A stretch of 41,827 nucleotides of DNA. Source: an uncultured delta proteobacterium. Its GTDB lineage: Bacteria; Myxococcota_A; Polyangia; Polyangiales; Polyangiaceae. Below, piece by piece: positions 7,653 through 16,645 of this stretch. The notes beneath the pieces were generated by a model that was not told the DNA's origin, ran no database searches, and saw nothing but the letters and a program-made list of their open reading frames with translations. The DNA is taken from assembly GCA_903906315.1 (NCBI GenBank), contig CAIVJW010000138.1, positions 1 to 41,827 of the forward strand, read 5' to 3'. The first letter of the stretch is position 1; each line of letters begins with the position of its first letter. The position numbers were made by a program, and so were the translations under genes.

Positions 7653-8837
7653 ATGGAGCTCACGCTATTCGTCGACCACCAGTGCAACCTCCGCTGCACC
7701 TACTGCTACAACGGAGAGAAGTTCTCCCGGCGGATGAGCCGCGAGGTGCTCGTGGAGGCCGCGCGCCTGGCGCTCGGCAAGGCGCGCGACGTGCTGCACG
7801 TCTCCTTCTTCGGCGGTGAGCCGCTCCTGCACCCGGAGTTCATCGAGGAGGCCGCCACGCTGTTCGAGCGCGAGGCCGAGCGCCTCGCCCCGGGCCTCGC
7901 GCTGCGCTTCATCATGAACACGAATGGCACGCTCCTCGACGACCGTGCCATTCGGATCCTGTCCGCTCCGCGCCAGTTCCTCGTGAACGTGTCGCTCGAC
8001 GGCGCCCCCGAGGTGCACGACAAGGTGCGCCTCACCGCGGGCGGAAAGGGCACCTACGACGCCGTCGATCGGGGCCTGCGGCGCCTGCGCGACGCCGGCA
8101 TTCCCTACCAGCTCCTCTCCGTGGTCGGCCCCTCTGGCGCGCGGGCCCTCGGCAGCACGGTGGCGACCCTGCTCGCGCTCGCGCCGGAGAAGGCGCAGCT
8201 CAGCGTGGACTACCGCGCGCCGTGGACGATCGAGTCGCTCGGCTGGCTGCGCGACGGGCTGCGCGACGCGGGCGACGCCTGGATGGCGGCATTCCGCGCA
8301 GGCAAGGTGGTCCCGCTGAACCCGCTGCACGGGAAGATCCTCGCGCACCTGCACGGCGGGATGCCCTGCGCGAGCCGGTGCCTCCTCGCCAATGGCGAGC
8401 TCACGGTGGCGCCCTCGGGCAACCTGTATCCGTGCGGCCAGATGGTCGGCGAGGACGACGACCCCGCGCTCGTGATCGGGCACGTCTCGACGGGCGTCGA
8501 GCCCCCGCGCGTCGCCGCGCTCCAGGCCGCGCGCGACCGCATCGACGAGACCTGCGGCGAGTGCGAGCTGCTCGATCGATGCCAGAGCCAGTGCGGCTGT
8601 CGGCACGTCGCGCTCACCGGCGAGCTCGGCCGCGTCACCGCGGCGCTCTGCGAGACCGAGGCCGCGTTCATCGACGAGGCCGACCGCGTGGCCGAGGTGC
8701 TCTACGCCGAGCGCTGCCCGGCGTTCGTCTCCTACTACTACGATCGCGCCTGGGGGATGACGCCGGGAGCCAAGCTCGTCACGCTGCGCCGCCCCGTGCG
8801 CGACGGCGCGCCCGAGGCCACGACGCCGCGCTCCTGA
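7653..8837 (+). CDS. Radical SAM / SPASM-domain enzyme
   Basis: 394 residues with AGGAG just before the ATG. The radical SAM cluster motif is at the very start (C11-x3-C15-x2-C18 in CNLRCTYCYNG), followed by GGEP at 54-57 (SAM binding). The C-terminal half has a SPASM-type Cys set: C239, C243, C261, C301, C304, C310, C314, C316 and C333. These would bind two auxiliary [4Fe-4S] clusters. Such enzymes modify ribosomally made peptides or proteins (thioether, C-C or cyclophane bonds, epimerisation) or mature anaerobic sulfatases. The absence of an N-terminal RRE or PqqD-like domain means substrate recognition must use other parts. The neighbour at 7070 is the only candidate substrate nearby. No transporter or protease follows. 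Confidence 0.85.
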   Translation: MELTLFVDHQCNLRCTYCYNGEKFSRRMSREVLVEAARLALGKARDVLHVSFFGGEPLLHPEFIEEAATLFEREAERLAPGLALRFIMNTNGTLLDDRAIRILSAPRQFLVNVSLDGAPEVHDKVRLTAGGKGTYDAVDRGLRRLRDAGIPYQLLSVVGPSGARALGSTVATLLALAPEKAQLSVDYRAPWTIESLGWLRDGLRDAGDAWMAAFRAGKVVPLNPLHGKILAHLHGGMPCASRCLLANGELTVAPSGNLYPCGQMVGEDDDPALVIGHVSTGVEPPRVAALQAARDRIDETCGECELLDRCQSQCGCRHVALTGELGRVTAALCETEAAFIDEADRVAEVLYAERCPAFVSYYYDRAWGMTPGAKLVTLRRPVRDGAPEATTPRS

Positions 8838-8982
8838 CGGGCCGCCGACCGCCGCGGCCCCGTCCCTCCGTCGCCTTCACGCGCCACGGCGGATCCCCCT
8901 GCGTCGCCGACCTCAGCGACGCCGTCCTCCCCAGCTCGAGGGATCGTTCGATCGGAAGATCGGTCCAGAAATACGGGGGGTC

Positions 8983-9062
8983 AACCACGAAGGCAGGGAG
9001 GACGCCGAGAGTTTCATGGGCTTTCCTCGGTGTTCTCTGCGCCTCTGCGCCTCTCTGTGGTG
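8983..9062. repeat. Imperfect inverted repeat of the ACCAC-GAGG-CGCAGAG type
   Basis: The left arm starts ACCACGAAGGCAGGGAGG at 8983. The right arm, read on the other strand from 9062, starts ACCACAGAGAGGCGCAGAGG, and both run toward a centre near 9019 (GCCGAGAG versus ACCGAGGAAAG). The right arm itself has short tandem CGCAGAG units. Sequences of this style occur as dispersed intergenic repeats in several bacterial phyla. It lies in the 252-bp convergent gap between the radical SAM gene and the leftward lipoprotein gene, where it could also act as a terminator. The remainder of 8838-9089 shows nothing else. Confidence 0.5.
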
Positions 9063-9089
9063 AACTCTCTCCACCTCTCGAGCGGAGGC

Positions 9090-10124
9090 TCACGAGGGCG
9101 GCTCGACCGGCTCGGGCTCCGAGGCGGCCGTGGGCGCGCACGTCGACACGCCGGCGCCCACGACCTCGAACCCGGCCTGGTCGCTGACGAGGTCGATCTG
9201 CCCCGTCGACGGGTGAAACCGGTGCGCGCGCGTGGTCTCGCCGAGGACGCTGGAGAAGACCCAGAGATCGCCTCCCCACGCGGCGACCGCCCAGCCGCCT
9301 TCGACCTGGAGTCCCCCGAGGTCGAAGCGCGTGGCGAGCGCGCCGGTCGCGACGTCGATCTGGCCGACCTCGCCGGACACGAAGAACCCGTAGAGCTTGC
9401 CGTCACCGGTCCCGGTCAGGTCGGCGTCGACGCCCTCGCCCGTGCCCCGCAGCGCGAGCCGGCCGGTGCGCGGGTCGAGGGTCGCGAGCCTCCGCGTCCC
9501 CGGGTCCGGCGCGCCACCGAAGCCCCACGTGGAGGTCCCGACCCACGCCTCGCGGACGAAGAGCGTCTCGCCGTCGGGCGACGTCGGGTCGGCGACGTAC
9601 GCCATGCCGAAGTGCCGGAAGGCGAGCCCCGCGGTCGACCGGTCGACGGCCGTGGGCTCGCACGCGCCGGTGGCGAGGTCGACCTGATAGACGATCTGGT
9701 CCTGGGCGAGCGCGAAGGCGCGCGCGTGCCGGTCGACGGCCATCGAGAACATGGCGGCCCCCTCCGGCAGACACGAGGGGCGCCCCACGCGCTCGAAGGT
9801 CAGCGTCGGCGGCCAGAAGCGGTGGATCTCGCCCTCCGCCGAGAGCACGTAGACGTATTGGGTGGCGTCCGAGCACGCCGGCACGTCCGACCATGCGGCC
9901 GGGCCGTCCTCGGTCGGCGCGGCGCCCCCGTCCGGCGCCGCGCCGACCCGGCCCAAGGCCGCCGCGAGGCCCGCGCTCGGCCCGGCCCCCACGGCGAACC
10001 GCGTGCCGTCGTCGACGTCCTCGCCGTCGTCGACGGTGGGGACAGTGCCGTGCGCGCAGCCGAGGCCGGCCGCGGCGAGGGCGAGGAGCGACGAGGCACC
10101 GAGGAGGCGGAGGAGGCTCATCAT
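9090..10124 (-). CDS. Propeller-like exported lipoprotein
   Basis: 344 residues, starting at the double ATG at 10119-10124; the frame is open for 66 more codons upstream but only there does a signal peptide begin. It has a lipobox (GLGC, Cys23) and an Ala/Gly/Asp-rich linker to about residue 80. A beta-rich domain follows in which short strands repeat: [86 protein letters not shown]. Each resembles a blade of a beta-propeller, so a six- to seven-bladed outer-surface propeller is likely. There is no catalytic motif. It is divergent from maeB. Confidence 0.75.
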   Translation of the reverse strand: MMSLLRLLGASSLLALAAAGLGCAHGTVPTVDDGEDVDDGTRFAVGAGPSAGLAAALGRVGAAPDGGAAPTEDGPAAWSDVPACSDATQYVYVLSAEGEIHRFWPPTLTFERVGRPSCLPEGAAMFSMAVDRHARAFALAQDQIVYQVDLATGACEPTAVDRSTAGLAFRHFGMAYVADPTSPDGETLFVREAWVGTSTWGFGGAPDPGTRRLATLDPRTGRLALRGTGEGVDADLTGTGDGKLYGFFVSGEVGQIDVATGALATRFDLGGLQVEGGWAVAAWGGDLWVFSSVLGETTRAHRFHPSTGQIDLVSDQAGFEVVGAGVSTCAPTAASEPEPVEPPS

Positions 10125-10279
10125 GTCCGTGGGTGGCGGCGCGGGCGCAGCGCCATCACGAAAAAGCGAAGCCGAGCTTTCGGCGCGGTGCGGCAAGAGC
10201 GAGGCGCGCAGATCTCGCGCGTGCTTCTGCCTGTTTCTTCGCGCGAAGGCGGCGCGGCAGAGGAGTAAGCTCCGCCGCC
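10125..10279. promoter_or_regulatory. Divergent promoter region, lipoprotein / maeB
   Basis: 155 bp separate two divergent starts and must hold both promoters. GAGGAG at 10260-10265 is the best ribosome-binding site for maeB but lies an unusually long 14 bases from the ATG at 10280. The segment 10225-10250 (TGTTTCTTCGCGCGAA) is slightly less GC-rich. No clear operator is visible. Confidence 0.4.
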
Positions 10280-12586
10280 ATGGGCGACCTAGACAAAGCC
10301 AATGTGAAGAAGCAGGCGGCACTCGACTACCACTCCGAGCCCAAGCCCGGAAAGATCGAGGTCATCCCGACGAAGCCGTTCAGGAACCAGCGCGACCTGT
10401 CGCTGGCCTACACGCCCGGCGTCGCGGAGCCGTGCCTCGAGATCGAGAAGGACCCCGACCTCGCCTACAAGTACACGTCCAAGGGCAACCTGGTCGCCGT
10501 CGTGTCGAACGGCACCGCCGTGCTCGGCCTCGGCGACATCGGCGCGCTCGCGGGCAAGCCGGTGATGGAAGGGAAGGGCATCCTCTTCAAGAGCTTCGGC
10601 GGGATCAACGTCTTCGACATCGAGATCAACGCGCCCACTCCGAAGGAGGTCATCGACGTCGTCGCGGCGCTCGAGCCGACCTTCGGCGGCATCAACCTCG
10701 AGGACATCAAGGCCCCCGAGTGCTTCGAGATCGAGGAGACGCTCATCGAGCGGATGAACATCCCCGTCTTCCACGACGATCAGCACGGCACGGCGATCAT
10801 CTCGGCGGCCGGCCTCCTGAACGCGCTCGACCTCGTCGGCAAGAAGATCGACGAGGTGAAGGTCGTCTTCTCCGGCGCGGGCGCCGCCGCGATCGCGACC
10901 GCGCGGCTCTACCTGGCGCTCGGCGTCAAGCGCGAGAACGTCCTGCTCATCGACCAGAAGGGCGTCGTCTACGAGGGGCGCCCGCACCCCACGAACAAGT
11001 ACAAGCAAGAGTTCTGCGCGCCCGCGAGCTGCACGGCGCGGACGATCGCCGACGCCCTCATGGGCGCCGACGTGTTCGTCGGCGTGTCGAAGGGCGGCAT
11101 CGTCAGCGGCGACATGATCAAGGGCATGGCCGACAAGCCCATCGTGTTCGCGATGGCGAACCCGGACCCGGAGATCACCCCGGCCGAGGCGAAGGCCGCG
11201 CGGCCGGACGTCATCATGGCGACGGGCCGATCGGACTACCCGAACCAGGTCAACAACGTGCTCGGCTTCCCGTTCATCTTCCGCGGCGCGCTCGACGTGC
11301 GCGCGCGCAAGATCAACCTCGAGATGAAGCTCGCCGCCGTGCACGCGCTCGCCAAGCTCGCGCGCGAGGACGTGCCCGACATCGTCAAGAAGGCGTACTC
11401 GAACGAGAACCTCAAGTTCGGCCCCGAGTACATCATCCCCAAGCCCTTCGATCCCCGGCTGATCCTGCACGTGCCGGTGGCGGTCGCCGAGGCGGCCATG
11501 AGGACGGGCGTCGCGCGGCTGCACCTGCCCGACCTCAACGCGTACCGCGACCAGCTCGAGAAGCTGCTCGGCAAGAGCCGCGAGGTCATGCGGCCGATCA
11601 TCCGCAAGGCGCAGACGGCGCCGAAGCGCATCGTCTTCCCCGAGGGCATCGACGAGCGCATCCTCCACTCGTGCCAGGCGCTCGTGGACGAGAAGATCGC
11701 CATTCCGATCCTGCTCGGCCTCGAGACCAAGATCCGCGAGAAGATCGCGGCGCTCGGGCTCGACCTCGGCGACGTCCAGATCCAAAACCCGGAGCTTTCG
11801 CCGAAGCTCGAGGCGTACGCCGAGAAGCTGCTCGACATGCGTCACGGCAAGGGCATCAATAACCTCGACGACGCGCGCATCTACCTCGCCGATCGCAACG
11901 CCTTCGGCGCGATGATGGTGAAGATGGGCGACGCCGACGGGCTGCTCTCGGGCAGCCGCACCGCGTACCCCGACACGATCAAGCCCGCGCTCGAGGTCAT
12001 CAAGCTCAAGCCGGGATCGAACATCGTCAGCGGCCTCTACGTGATGCTGGTCAAGAACAAGGTCCTGTTCTTCGCCGACACCACGGTCAACATCGACCCG
12101 AGCGCCGAGGCGCTGGCCGAGATCGCGCTGCAGGCCGTGGACCACGTCCGGTTCTTCACCGACGAGGCGCCGCGCGTCGCGATGCTGTCGCACTCCTCGC
12201 ACGGCAGCGCCCGCAACGATCAGTCGAAGAAGGTGGCCCGGGCGACGCAGCTCGTCCGCGAGCGGCGCCCCGGCCTCATCATCGACGGCGAGATCCAGGC
12301 CGACGTGGCGCTCGACGGCGAGATGCGGCGCGACCTGTTCCCGCGAAGCACGCTCACCGAGAGCGCGAACGTGCTCATCTTCCCCGACCTCGACAGCGGC
12401 AACATCGCCTACAAGATGATGCTCAAGCTGGGCGGGGCCGAGGCGATCGGCCCGATCCTCATGGGCATGGGCGCGCCGGTCAACGTGCTGCAGCGCGGGT
12501 CGACGCTGAACGAGGTCGTGAGCATGGCCGCCGTCACGGTGGTGCAGGCGCAGGACCTCGAGGCGGCGACGACGGCCTCCGCGTAG
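10280..12586 (+). CDS. maeB: NADP-dependent malic enzyme with phosphotransacetylase-like domain
   Basis: 768 residues, the usual size of MaeB. Malate is oxidatively decarboxylated to pyruvate and CO2 with NADP+, supplying NADPH and linking the TCA cycle to pyruvate. The malic-enzyme N-domain (about 15-155) contains [12 protein letters not shown] at 41-52 and the catalytic Lys region [18 protein letters not shown] at 165-173 carries metal and substrate ligands. The NAD(P) domain (about 170-410) has [10 protein letters not shown]. Residues about 430-768 form the phosphotransacetylase-like domain, which in MaeB proteins is regulatory (acetyl-CoA inhibition is known for the family) and not an active transacetylase. 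The upstream open frame is spurious. It is a single gene followed by a strong hairpin. Confidence 0.95.
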   Translation: MGDLDKANVKKQAALDYHSEPKPGKIEVIPTKPFRNQRDLSLAYTPGVAEPCLEIEKDPDLAYKYTSKGNLVAVVSNGTAVLGLGDIGALAGKPVMEGKGILFKSFGGINVFDIEINAPTPKEVIDVVAALEPTFGGINLEDIKAPECFEIEETLIERMNIPVFHDDQHGTAIISAAGLLNALDLVGKKIDEVKVVFSGAGAAAIATARLYLALGVKRENVLLIDQKGVVYEGRPHPTNKYKQEFCAPASCTARTIADALMGADVFVGVSKGGIVSGDMIKGMADKPIVFAMANPDPEITPAEAKAARPDVIMATGRSDYPNQVNNVLGFPFIFRGALDVRARKINLEMKLAAVHALAKLAREDVPDIVKKAYSNENLKFGPEYIIPKPFDPRLILHVPVAVAEAAMRTGVARLHLPDLNAYRDQLEKLLGKSREVMRPIIRKAQTAPKRIVFPEGIDERILHSCQALVDEKIAIPILLGLETKIREKIAALGLDLGDVQIQNPELSPKLEAYAEKLLDMRHGKGINNLDDARIYLADRNAFGAMMVKMGDADGLLSGSRTAYPDTIKPALEVIKLKPGSNIVSGLYVMLVKNKVLFFADTTVNIDPSAEALAEIALQAVDHVRFFTDEAPRVAMLSHSSHGSARNDQSKKVARATQLVRERRPGLIIDGEIQADVALDGEMRRDLFPRSTLTESANVLIFPDLDSGNIAYKMMLKLGGAEAIGPILMGMGAPVNVLQRGSTLNEVVSMAAVTVVQAQDLEAATTASA

Positions 12587-12601
12587 CCTGATCCCGGCGA
12601 C

Positions 12602-12631
12602 TCCCGAGGTCCGGCTCACCGGGCCTCGGGA
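12602..12631 (+). terminator. Strong hairpin after maeB
   Basis: TCCCGAGG (12602-12609) pairs with CCTCGGGA (12624-12631). A T-G wobble and CCGG/CCGG continue the stem to 13 bp, with a CTCA loop, beginning 15 bases after the maeB stop. No long T-run follows, which is common in such GC-rich genomes. Confidence 0.7.
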
Positions 12632-12920
12632 ACGCGCTCTCGACTCCCCGCTCATCCCCCCCAGCCTCACGCGAACACCGCGCCTCTCGGCGGCGGCGCC
12701 CCGTCGCGCCGACCGCGATCGCAGGACGACACGCGCCCGGCCGCGAAGCCCGCGCCCCGAGGCCGAGCCCATCGGAGACGCGCCGTTCGCCGGCCTCGCC
12801 GGTCGGTCGTGGCCACGCCGCGAACCGCAGCGGGATCCCTCCGACGAGAATCCCGCGCCATGGTGATAGCCTCCGTCCTTTCCGCCCGGCCGCCGGGCGA
12901 CCGACCGGGAGGACCCTCCG
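12632..12920. other. Intergenic leader of the MopE-repeat gene
   Basis: 289 bp between the maeB terminator and the next gene. No gene is supported: a frame containing an ATG at 12860 lacks a recognisable product and is an overlap artefact. It must carry the promoter for the gene at 12921, whose ribosome-binding site GGGAGG lies 8 bases before the ATG. Confidence 0.45.
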
Positions 12921-15251
12921 ATGCGCATGCCGATCCGCTTCGCCGCACCCGCCGCCCTCACCCTCGCGATCGCGGCCGGCTGCGGCAGCACCGTCGAGAC
13001 GGCCTCGTCCGGCGCGACGACCGGCACCGCGACGTCGAGCACGTCGAGCACGTCGGCCGCGACGGGCGGCGCGGGCGGGACCGCCTCGCCCGCAGGAGGG
13101 AGCGGCGGCGCGGGCGGCGCGACCTCGACGGCGGCGGGAGGCAGCGGCGGCGGCACCTGCGGCGCCGAGGTGTGCAACGGCAAGGACGACGACTGCGACG
13201 GCACGATCGACGAGGGGTGCGCGTGCGCGGCGGGCGAGTCGGCGCCCTGCTACGACGGGCCGGCAGCGACCGCAGGCGTCGGCGCGTGCAAGAGCGGGAC
13301 GCGCAGCTGCGCGGCCGACGGCACCTGGGGACCGTGCGCCGGCGAGGTGACGCCGGCGCCCGAGAGCTGCAATGGAGTCGACGACGACTGCAACGGTCCG
13401 GTCGACGACGGGATCGCCCCGATCACGTGCGGGCTCGGGGCCTGTCAGGTCACGGCCGCCGCGTGCAGCGGCGGGCAGCCCGGCGCTTGCACCCCGCTGC
13501 CTGCGGCGCCGAAGGAGGCGTGCAACGGGGTCGACGACACCTGCGACGGCGCGGTGGACGAGGGCTGCGACTGCCTCGATGGCGCGACGCAAGACTGCTA
13601 CTCGGGGCCGCCCGGCGCGGCGGGCGTGGGGGCGTGCGTGAAGGGCACCCAGACGTGCGCCGGCGGCGCGTGGGGCGCCTGTGCCGGCGAGGTGCTGCCG
13701 ACGGCCGAGGCGTGCAACGGAGTCGACGACGACTGCAATGGTGTCGCCGACGACGGCCTCGGCGCGGTGAGCTGCGGAGTCGGCGCCTGCTCGGCGACGG
13801 TGCCGGCGTGCGAGGCGGGCAAGCCCGTCGCGTGTCTCCCGGGCGCGGCGAAGCCGGAGCAGTGCAACGGGGCCGACGACGACTGCAACGGGGTCGCCGA
13901 CGACGGTCTGGGCCAGGTGCTCTGCGGCCAGGGCGCCTGCGCGGCGTCCGTGCCCGCGTGCGTGGGCGGCCAGCAAGGCGTCTGCTCGCCCGGCCAGCCC
14001 GGCGAGGAGATCTGCAATGGCCAGGACGACGACTGCGATGGTCAGGTCGACGAGGCGTTCGGCAACTGCGGCCCCGGCCAGGCGTGCGCGGGCGGCGCGT
14101 GCGTCGACGACTGCGCCGGGCCCGGCGCGACCCCGTGCGGCGCGGGCACCGTGTGCAACGTGGGCGACGGCAAGGCGGGGCAGTGCGTGCCCGTCGGCGG
14201 CGCCTGCGTCGTGACCGGCCCGTTCGAGGCGTGCGGCGGGAAGGTCTGCGGCCCCGGATCGTCCTGCAACCCGAAGATCGGCGCGTGCGTGGCCGATCTG
14301 CCGTGCATCGGCCTCACCTGCGACGGCGGCGTGTGCCACGGCGCCGCGTGCCCCTGCGACCGGCCCGCGCCCACGTGCGCGGTGGCGCCGCTCGCCAGCC
14401 TCAACGCGGCGGCGTTCACCTACGGCCTCGTCGACCTCGACGTCGACCTGCAATGCGGGGCGTGGGGCGTGACCGTCCTCAGCGGCCCCGACTACCTGCG
14501 CAAGATGTCGCCCGCGGGTCAGGTCACGAGCGTGACGGGCGTGACCAACCTGAACATGGGCGAGGTCGCGGCCATCCAGGGCATGGGCAGCATCGGACAG
14601 GGGAACGTGGTCGACGTCGCGCTCACCTACAACTGCTGCGCGAACTGCGGCTGCCAGGCAGGATCGCCCCAGGGCGTCGCCCATTTCGACGCGCAGACGG
14701 GCACGCTGCCGATGGTCATCCCCGCGATCAAGACGACCACGGGGCCCGGCCCGTTCGGCGACGGCTACCTCGACACCGGGCCGCAGGGGCTCTCGTACGG
14801 CCTGGGGCGCCAGGTGTACGTCGGCAACATCGCGACGAACGGCGACGTGTACTCGGTCGACCTCGACACGAGCACGAAGAGCCTCGTGGCCACCCTACCG
14901 TCGCGCGTGTACGCGGCGGCGCCGTACGACGGGACGCGCCTGCTCGTCGCGATGGCGACGAAGGAGCTCGTGCTGCTCCACGTCGCCGATGGTTCGACGA
15001 CGCCCTTCGCGACGGCGCCCGCCGACATCACCAGCCTGGCGCGCGACTCCTTCACCGGCGACGTCTACGTCGGCCTCAAGGGCGGCGCGGTCCAGCGGCT
15101 CTCCGGAAAGGGGAAGGATCTAGGGCAGTTCGCCAAGGCGAAGGGGTCGGGGCGCATCTCGATCGCGCACGACAACTACCTCTATCAGGTGAACGTCGCG
15201 CCGGTGGCGTACGCGACTGTCGAGCGGTTCGCGCTGCCGGCGTCCTACTGA
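12921..15251 (+). CDS. MopE-repeat lipoprotein with C-terminal propeller-like domain
   Basis: 776 residues. A signal peptide ends in AAGC (lipobox, Cys21), followed by a Thr/Ser/Gly linker to about 78. Six copies of the MopE-type putative metal-binding motif C-N-G-x-D-D-D-C-N/D-G-x-x-D-D/E-G begin at residues 85, 150, 201, 265, 315 and 365. They are separated by Cys-containing connectors such as GVGACKSGTRSC. One copy (201) has Thr in place of the third Asp. In Methylococcus the MopE motif belongs to a copper-binding surface protein; for the many myxobacterial relatives the ligand is not known. Residues about 480-776 look beta-rich, with propeller-like strands (VYSVDLDTSTKSLVATL, VYVGLKGGAVQRLSG). 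The protein is probably anchored at the cell surface. Confidence 0.85.
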   Translation: MRMPIRFAAPAALTLAIAAGCGSTVETASSGATTGTATSSTSSTSAATGGAGGTASPAGGSGGAGGATSTAAGGSGGGTCGAEVCNGKDDDCDGTIDEGCACAAGESAPCYDGPAATAGVGACKSGTRSCAADGTWGPCAGEVTPAPESCNGVDDDCNGPVDDGIAPITCGLGACQVTAAACSGGQPGACTPLPAAPKEACNGVDDTCDGAVDEGCDCLDGATQDCYSGPPGAAGVGACVKGTQTCAGGAWGACAGEVLPTAEACNGVDDDCNGVADDGLGAVSCGVGACSATVPACEAGKPVACLPGAAKPEQCNGADDDCNGVADDGLGQVLCGQGACAASVPACVGGQQGVCSPGQPGEEICNGQDDDCDGQVDEAFGNCGPGQACAGGACVDDCAGPGATPCGAGTVCNVGDGKAGQCVPVGGACVVTGPFEACGGKVCGPGSSCNPKIGACVADLPCIGLTCDGGVCHGAACPCDRPAPTCAVAPLASLNAAAFTYGLVDLDVDLQCGAWGVTVLSGPDYLRKMSPAGQVTSVTGVTNLNMGEVAAIQGMGSIGQGNVVDVALTYNCCANCGCQAGSPQGVAHFDAQTGTLPMVIPAIKTTTGPGPFGDGYLDTGPQGLSYGLGRQVYVGNIATNGDVYSVDLDTSTKSLVATLPSRVYAAAPYDGTRLLVAMATKELVLLHVADGSTTPFATAPADITSLARDSFTGDVYVGLKGGAVQRLSGKGKDLGQFAKAKGSGRISIAHDNYLYQVNVAPVAYATVERFALPASY

Positions 15252-15253
15252 GG

Positions 15254-15331
15254 CGCAGGCTCGCGCAGGAGGGCCTCGAGCCCACGCGCCCGCTGCACGC
15301 GCGGCGCAAGCAGGACGCGGAGCTCGGTGGG
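15254..15331 (-). pseudogene. RecD C-terminal fragment
   Basis: On the minus strand this reads TELRVLLAPRVQRARGLEAL then LREPAP, nearly the same as the end of the intact RecD at 17694 (SELRVALALRVERASGLEAL then LREPDP). The two DNA segments match at roughly four of five positions over about 73 bases without gaps. Nothing upstream in any frame continues the similarity, so only the last about 26 codons survive. Its stop codon (TAG at 15245-15247) overlaps the end of the MopE-repeat gene. It is probably a decayed partial duplicate or the scar of a rearrangement near recD. Confidence 0.65.
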
Positions 15332-15410
15332 TGAAGCCGCGCGGCCGTCGCAGCCCCCGGCGCCGCGGTCGCGGCGAGCCCCGCGCGACCGGCGTCGAGG
15401 GCGCCCGCCG

Positions 15411-15803
15411 CTACTCCCGGGCGATCGGGAGGAGCGCGCGGACCTTCGGATCGCGGAGGTACAGGCCGGCCCAGGCGACGATGCCCACGACGACGGCGAC
15501 GACCCACTTGCCGTCGTCGGCGTGCACGTGCGTCGCGACGGCACCGCCGAGGTACGCGAGCAGGAGCAGGCCGCCGAGGTAGCGCGTCTTCGGCACGAGG
15601 TAGAGCACGAACGCCAGGAGCTCGATCAGGCCGAGCGGACGCGCGGCGCCGGCGGGGTAGGACTTGGTCCAGCCGTCGAGGAAGCCGGGCGGCTGCGCGA
15701 TCTTGAAGAAGGCGCTCGGCAGGAACACGAGGGCGAGCAGGCCCGAGAGCGCGCGGCCGGTCACGATTTGCCACTTGGGGAGCGGGGAGTCGGTCGTCGT
15801 CAT
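15411..15803 (-). CDS. DoxX-like four-TM membrane protein
   Basis: 130 residues from the ATG at 15801-15803; the frame stays open upstream but that part is Arg/Pro-rich and non-membrane. Four hydrophobic helices are seen at about 12-33, 50-68, 75-92 and 98-118. FFKIAQPPGFLDGW follows helix 1, and the overall size and spacing fit the DoxX-like family. Members are small inner-membrane proteins of uncertain function, some linked to quinone or redox processes. It is divergent from the Uma2 gene. Confidence 0.75.
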   Translation of the reverse strand: MTTTDSPLPKWQIVTGRALSGLLALVFLPSAFFKIAQPPGFLDGWTKSYPAGAARPLGLIELLAFVLYLVPKTRYLGGLLLLAYLGGAVATHVHADDGKWVVAVVVGIVAWAGLYLRDPKVRALLPIARE

Positions 15804-15918
15804 GGATTCGGCCCGGGGAGGTTCGGTCGTTGGGGTGAACCGGCGACGGTAGCTCGCGTGGGGGGAGGGCGCCAACGCGGCGGGGCGGCGCGGCGCGGCA
15901 GCGTGGCAGAGTCGAGCC

Positions 15919-16515
15919 ATGCCGGGTGAAGCCGCCGCTGCCGCGTACACGTCGTGCGCCGACTTCGTCGCCCGCGAGCGCGATGGCGCAGATCGCCACG
16001 AGTGGCTCGCGGGCCACGTCTACGCGATGGCCGGCGGGACGCTCGCCCACGGGGCGCTCGGCGCCGCCGCAGCCAGTGAGCTCCGCTCGATCGCGCTCGG
16101 CTGCGGCTGCGTGGTCTACGGCTCCGACGCGATGGTCCGCGTGACCGCGACGGGCCTCGCCAGCTACCCCGACGCGTCGGTCGTCTGCGGCCCCCTCGCC
16201 GTCGACCCGGACAACGCCCGCGCGATGACGAACCCCTCGGTCGTCGTCGAGGTGCTGTCGAAGCGCACCGAGGCGTACGACCGCGGCGAGAAGTTCGCGC
16301 ACTATCGGAGGCTCGCCTCGCTGGGCGACTACGTCCTCGTCTCGCAGACCGAGGTCGCCCTCGAGGTCTACTCGCGCGAAGGCGACACCTGGGTGCTGCG
16401 CACCGCGGGGCCCGGAGAGTCGGTGCCGCTCTCGGCGATGGCGGGCCGGCTCGCGGCCGACCGCGTGTACGCCGGGGTCGCGCTCGAGGAGCCCGCGGCG
16501 GAAGCGGCCTCGTAG
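15919..16515 (+). CDS. Uma2-family (DUF820) putative endonuclease
   Basis: 198 residues. It has the PD-(D/E)xK-type fold signature of Uma2 proteins: an N-terminal YTSCADFVARER/HEWLAGHVYAM segment, YPDASVVCG with the catalytic Asp at 85, and VVVEVLSKRTEAYDRGEKFAHYR with Glu111. Uma2 proteins are often multicopy in cyanobacteria and myxobacteria and are thought to be nucleases, some from mobile elements, but their biological role is not settled. No partner gene (antitoxin or transposase) is adjacent. The motif residues appear intact. Confidence 0.8.
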   Translation: MPGEAAAAAYTSCADFVARERDGADRHEWLAGHVYAMAGGTLAHGALGAAAASELRSIALGCGCVVYGSDAMVRVTATGLASYPDASVVCGPLAVDPDNARAMTNPSVVVEVLSKRTEAYDRGEKFAHYRRLASLGDYVLVSQTEVALEVYSREGDTWVLRTAGPGESVPLSAMAGRLAADRVYAGVALEEPAAEAAS

Positions 16516-16645
16516 GGGGGCGGTTTCGCGGCCCACGTCGTCGTCGATCGGGAGCCGGCGGGGGTGGCCCGCGCGCGTCAAGGCGGGTCGCGACGGAGGG
16601 AGCCTGCGCCAGCCCAGCGCCGGACCCATGCCCGGAGGCCTCGAT

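Noticed and set aside
12534-14684. 716-codon minus-strand frame opposite the MopE-repeat gene
   Set aside because: Its repeats mirror the MopE repeats of the plus strand; there is no domain of its own.
15919-16515. Uma2 gene as part of a mobile element
   Set aside because: No terminal repeats, transposase or partner gene were found around it.
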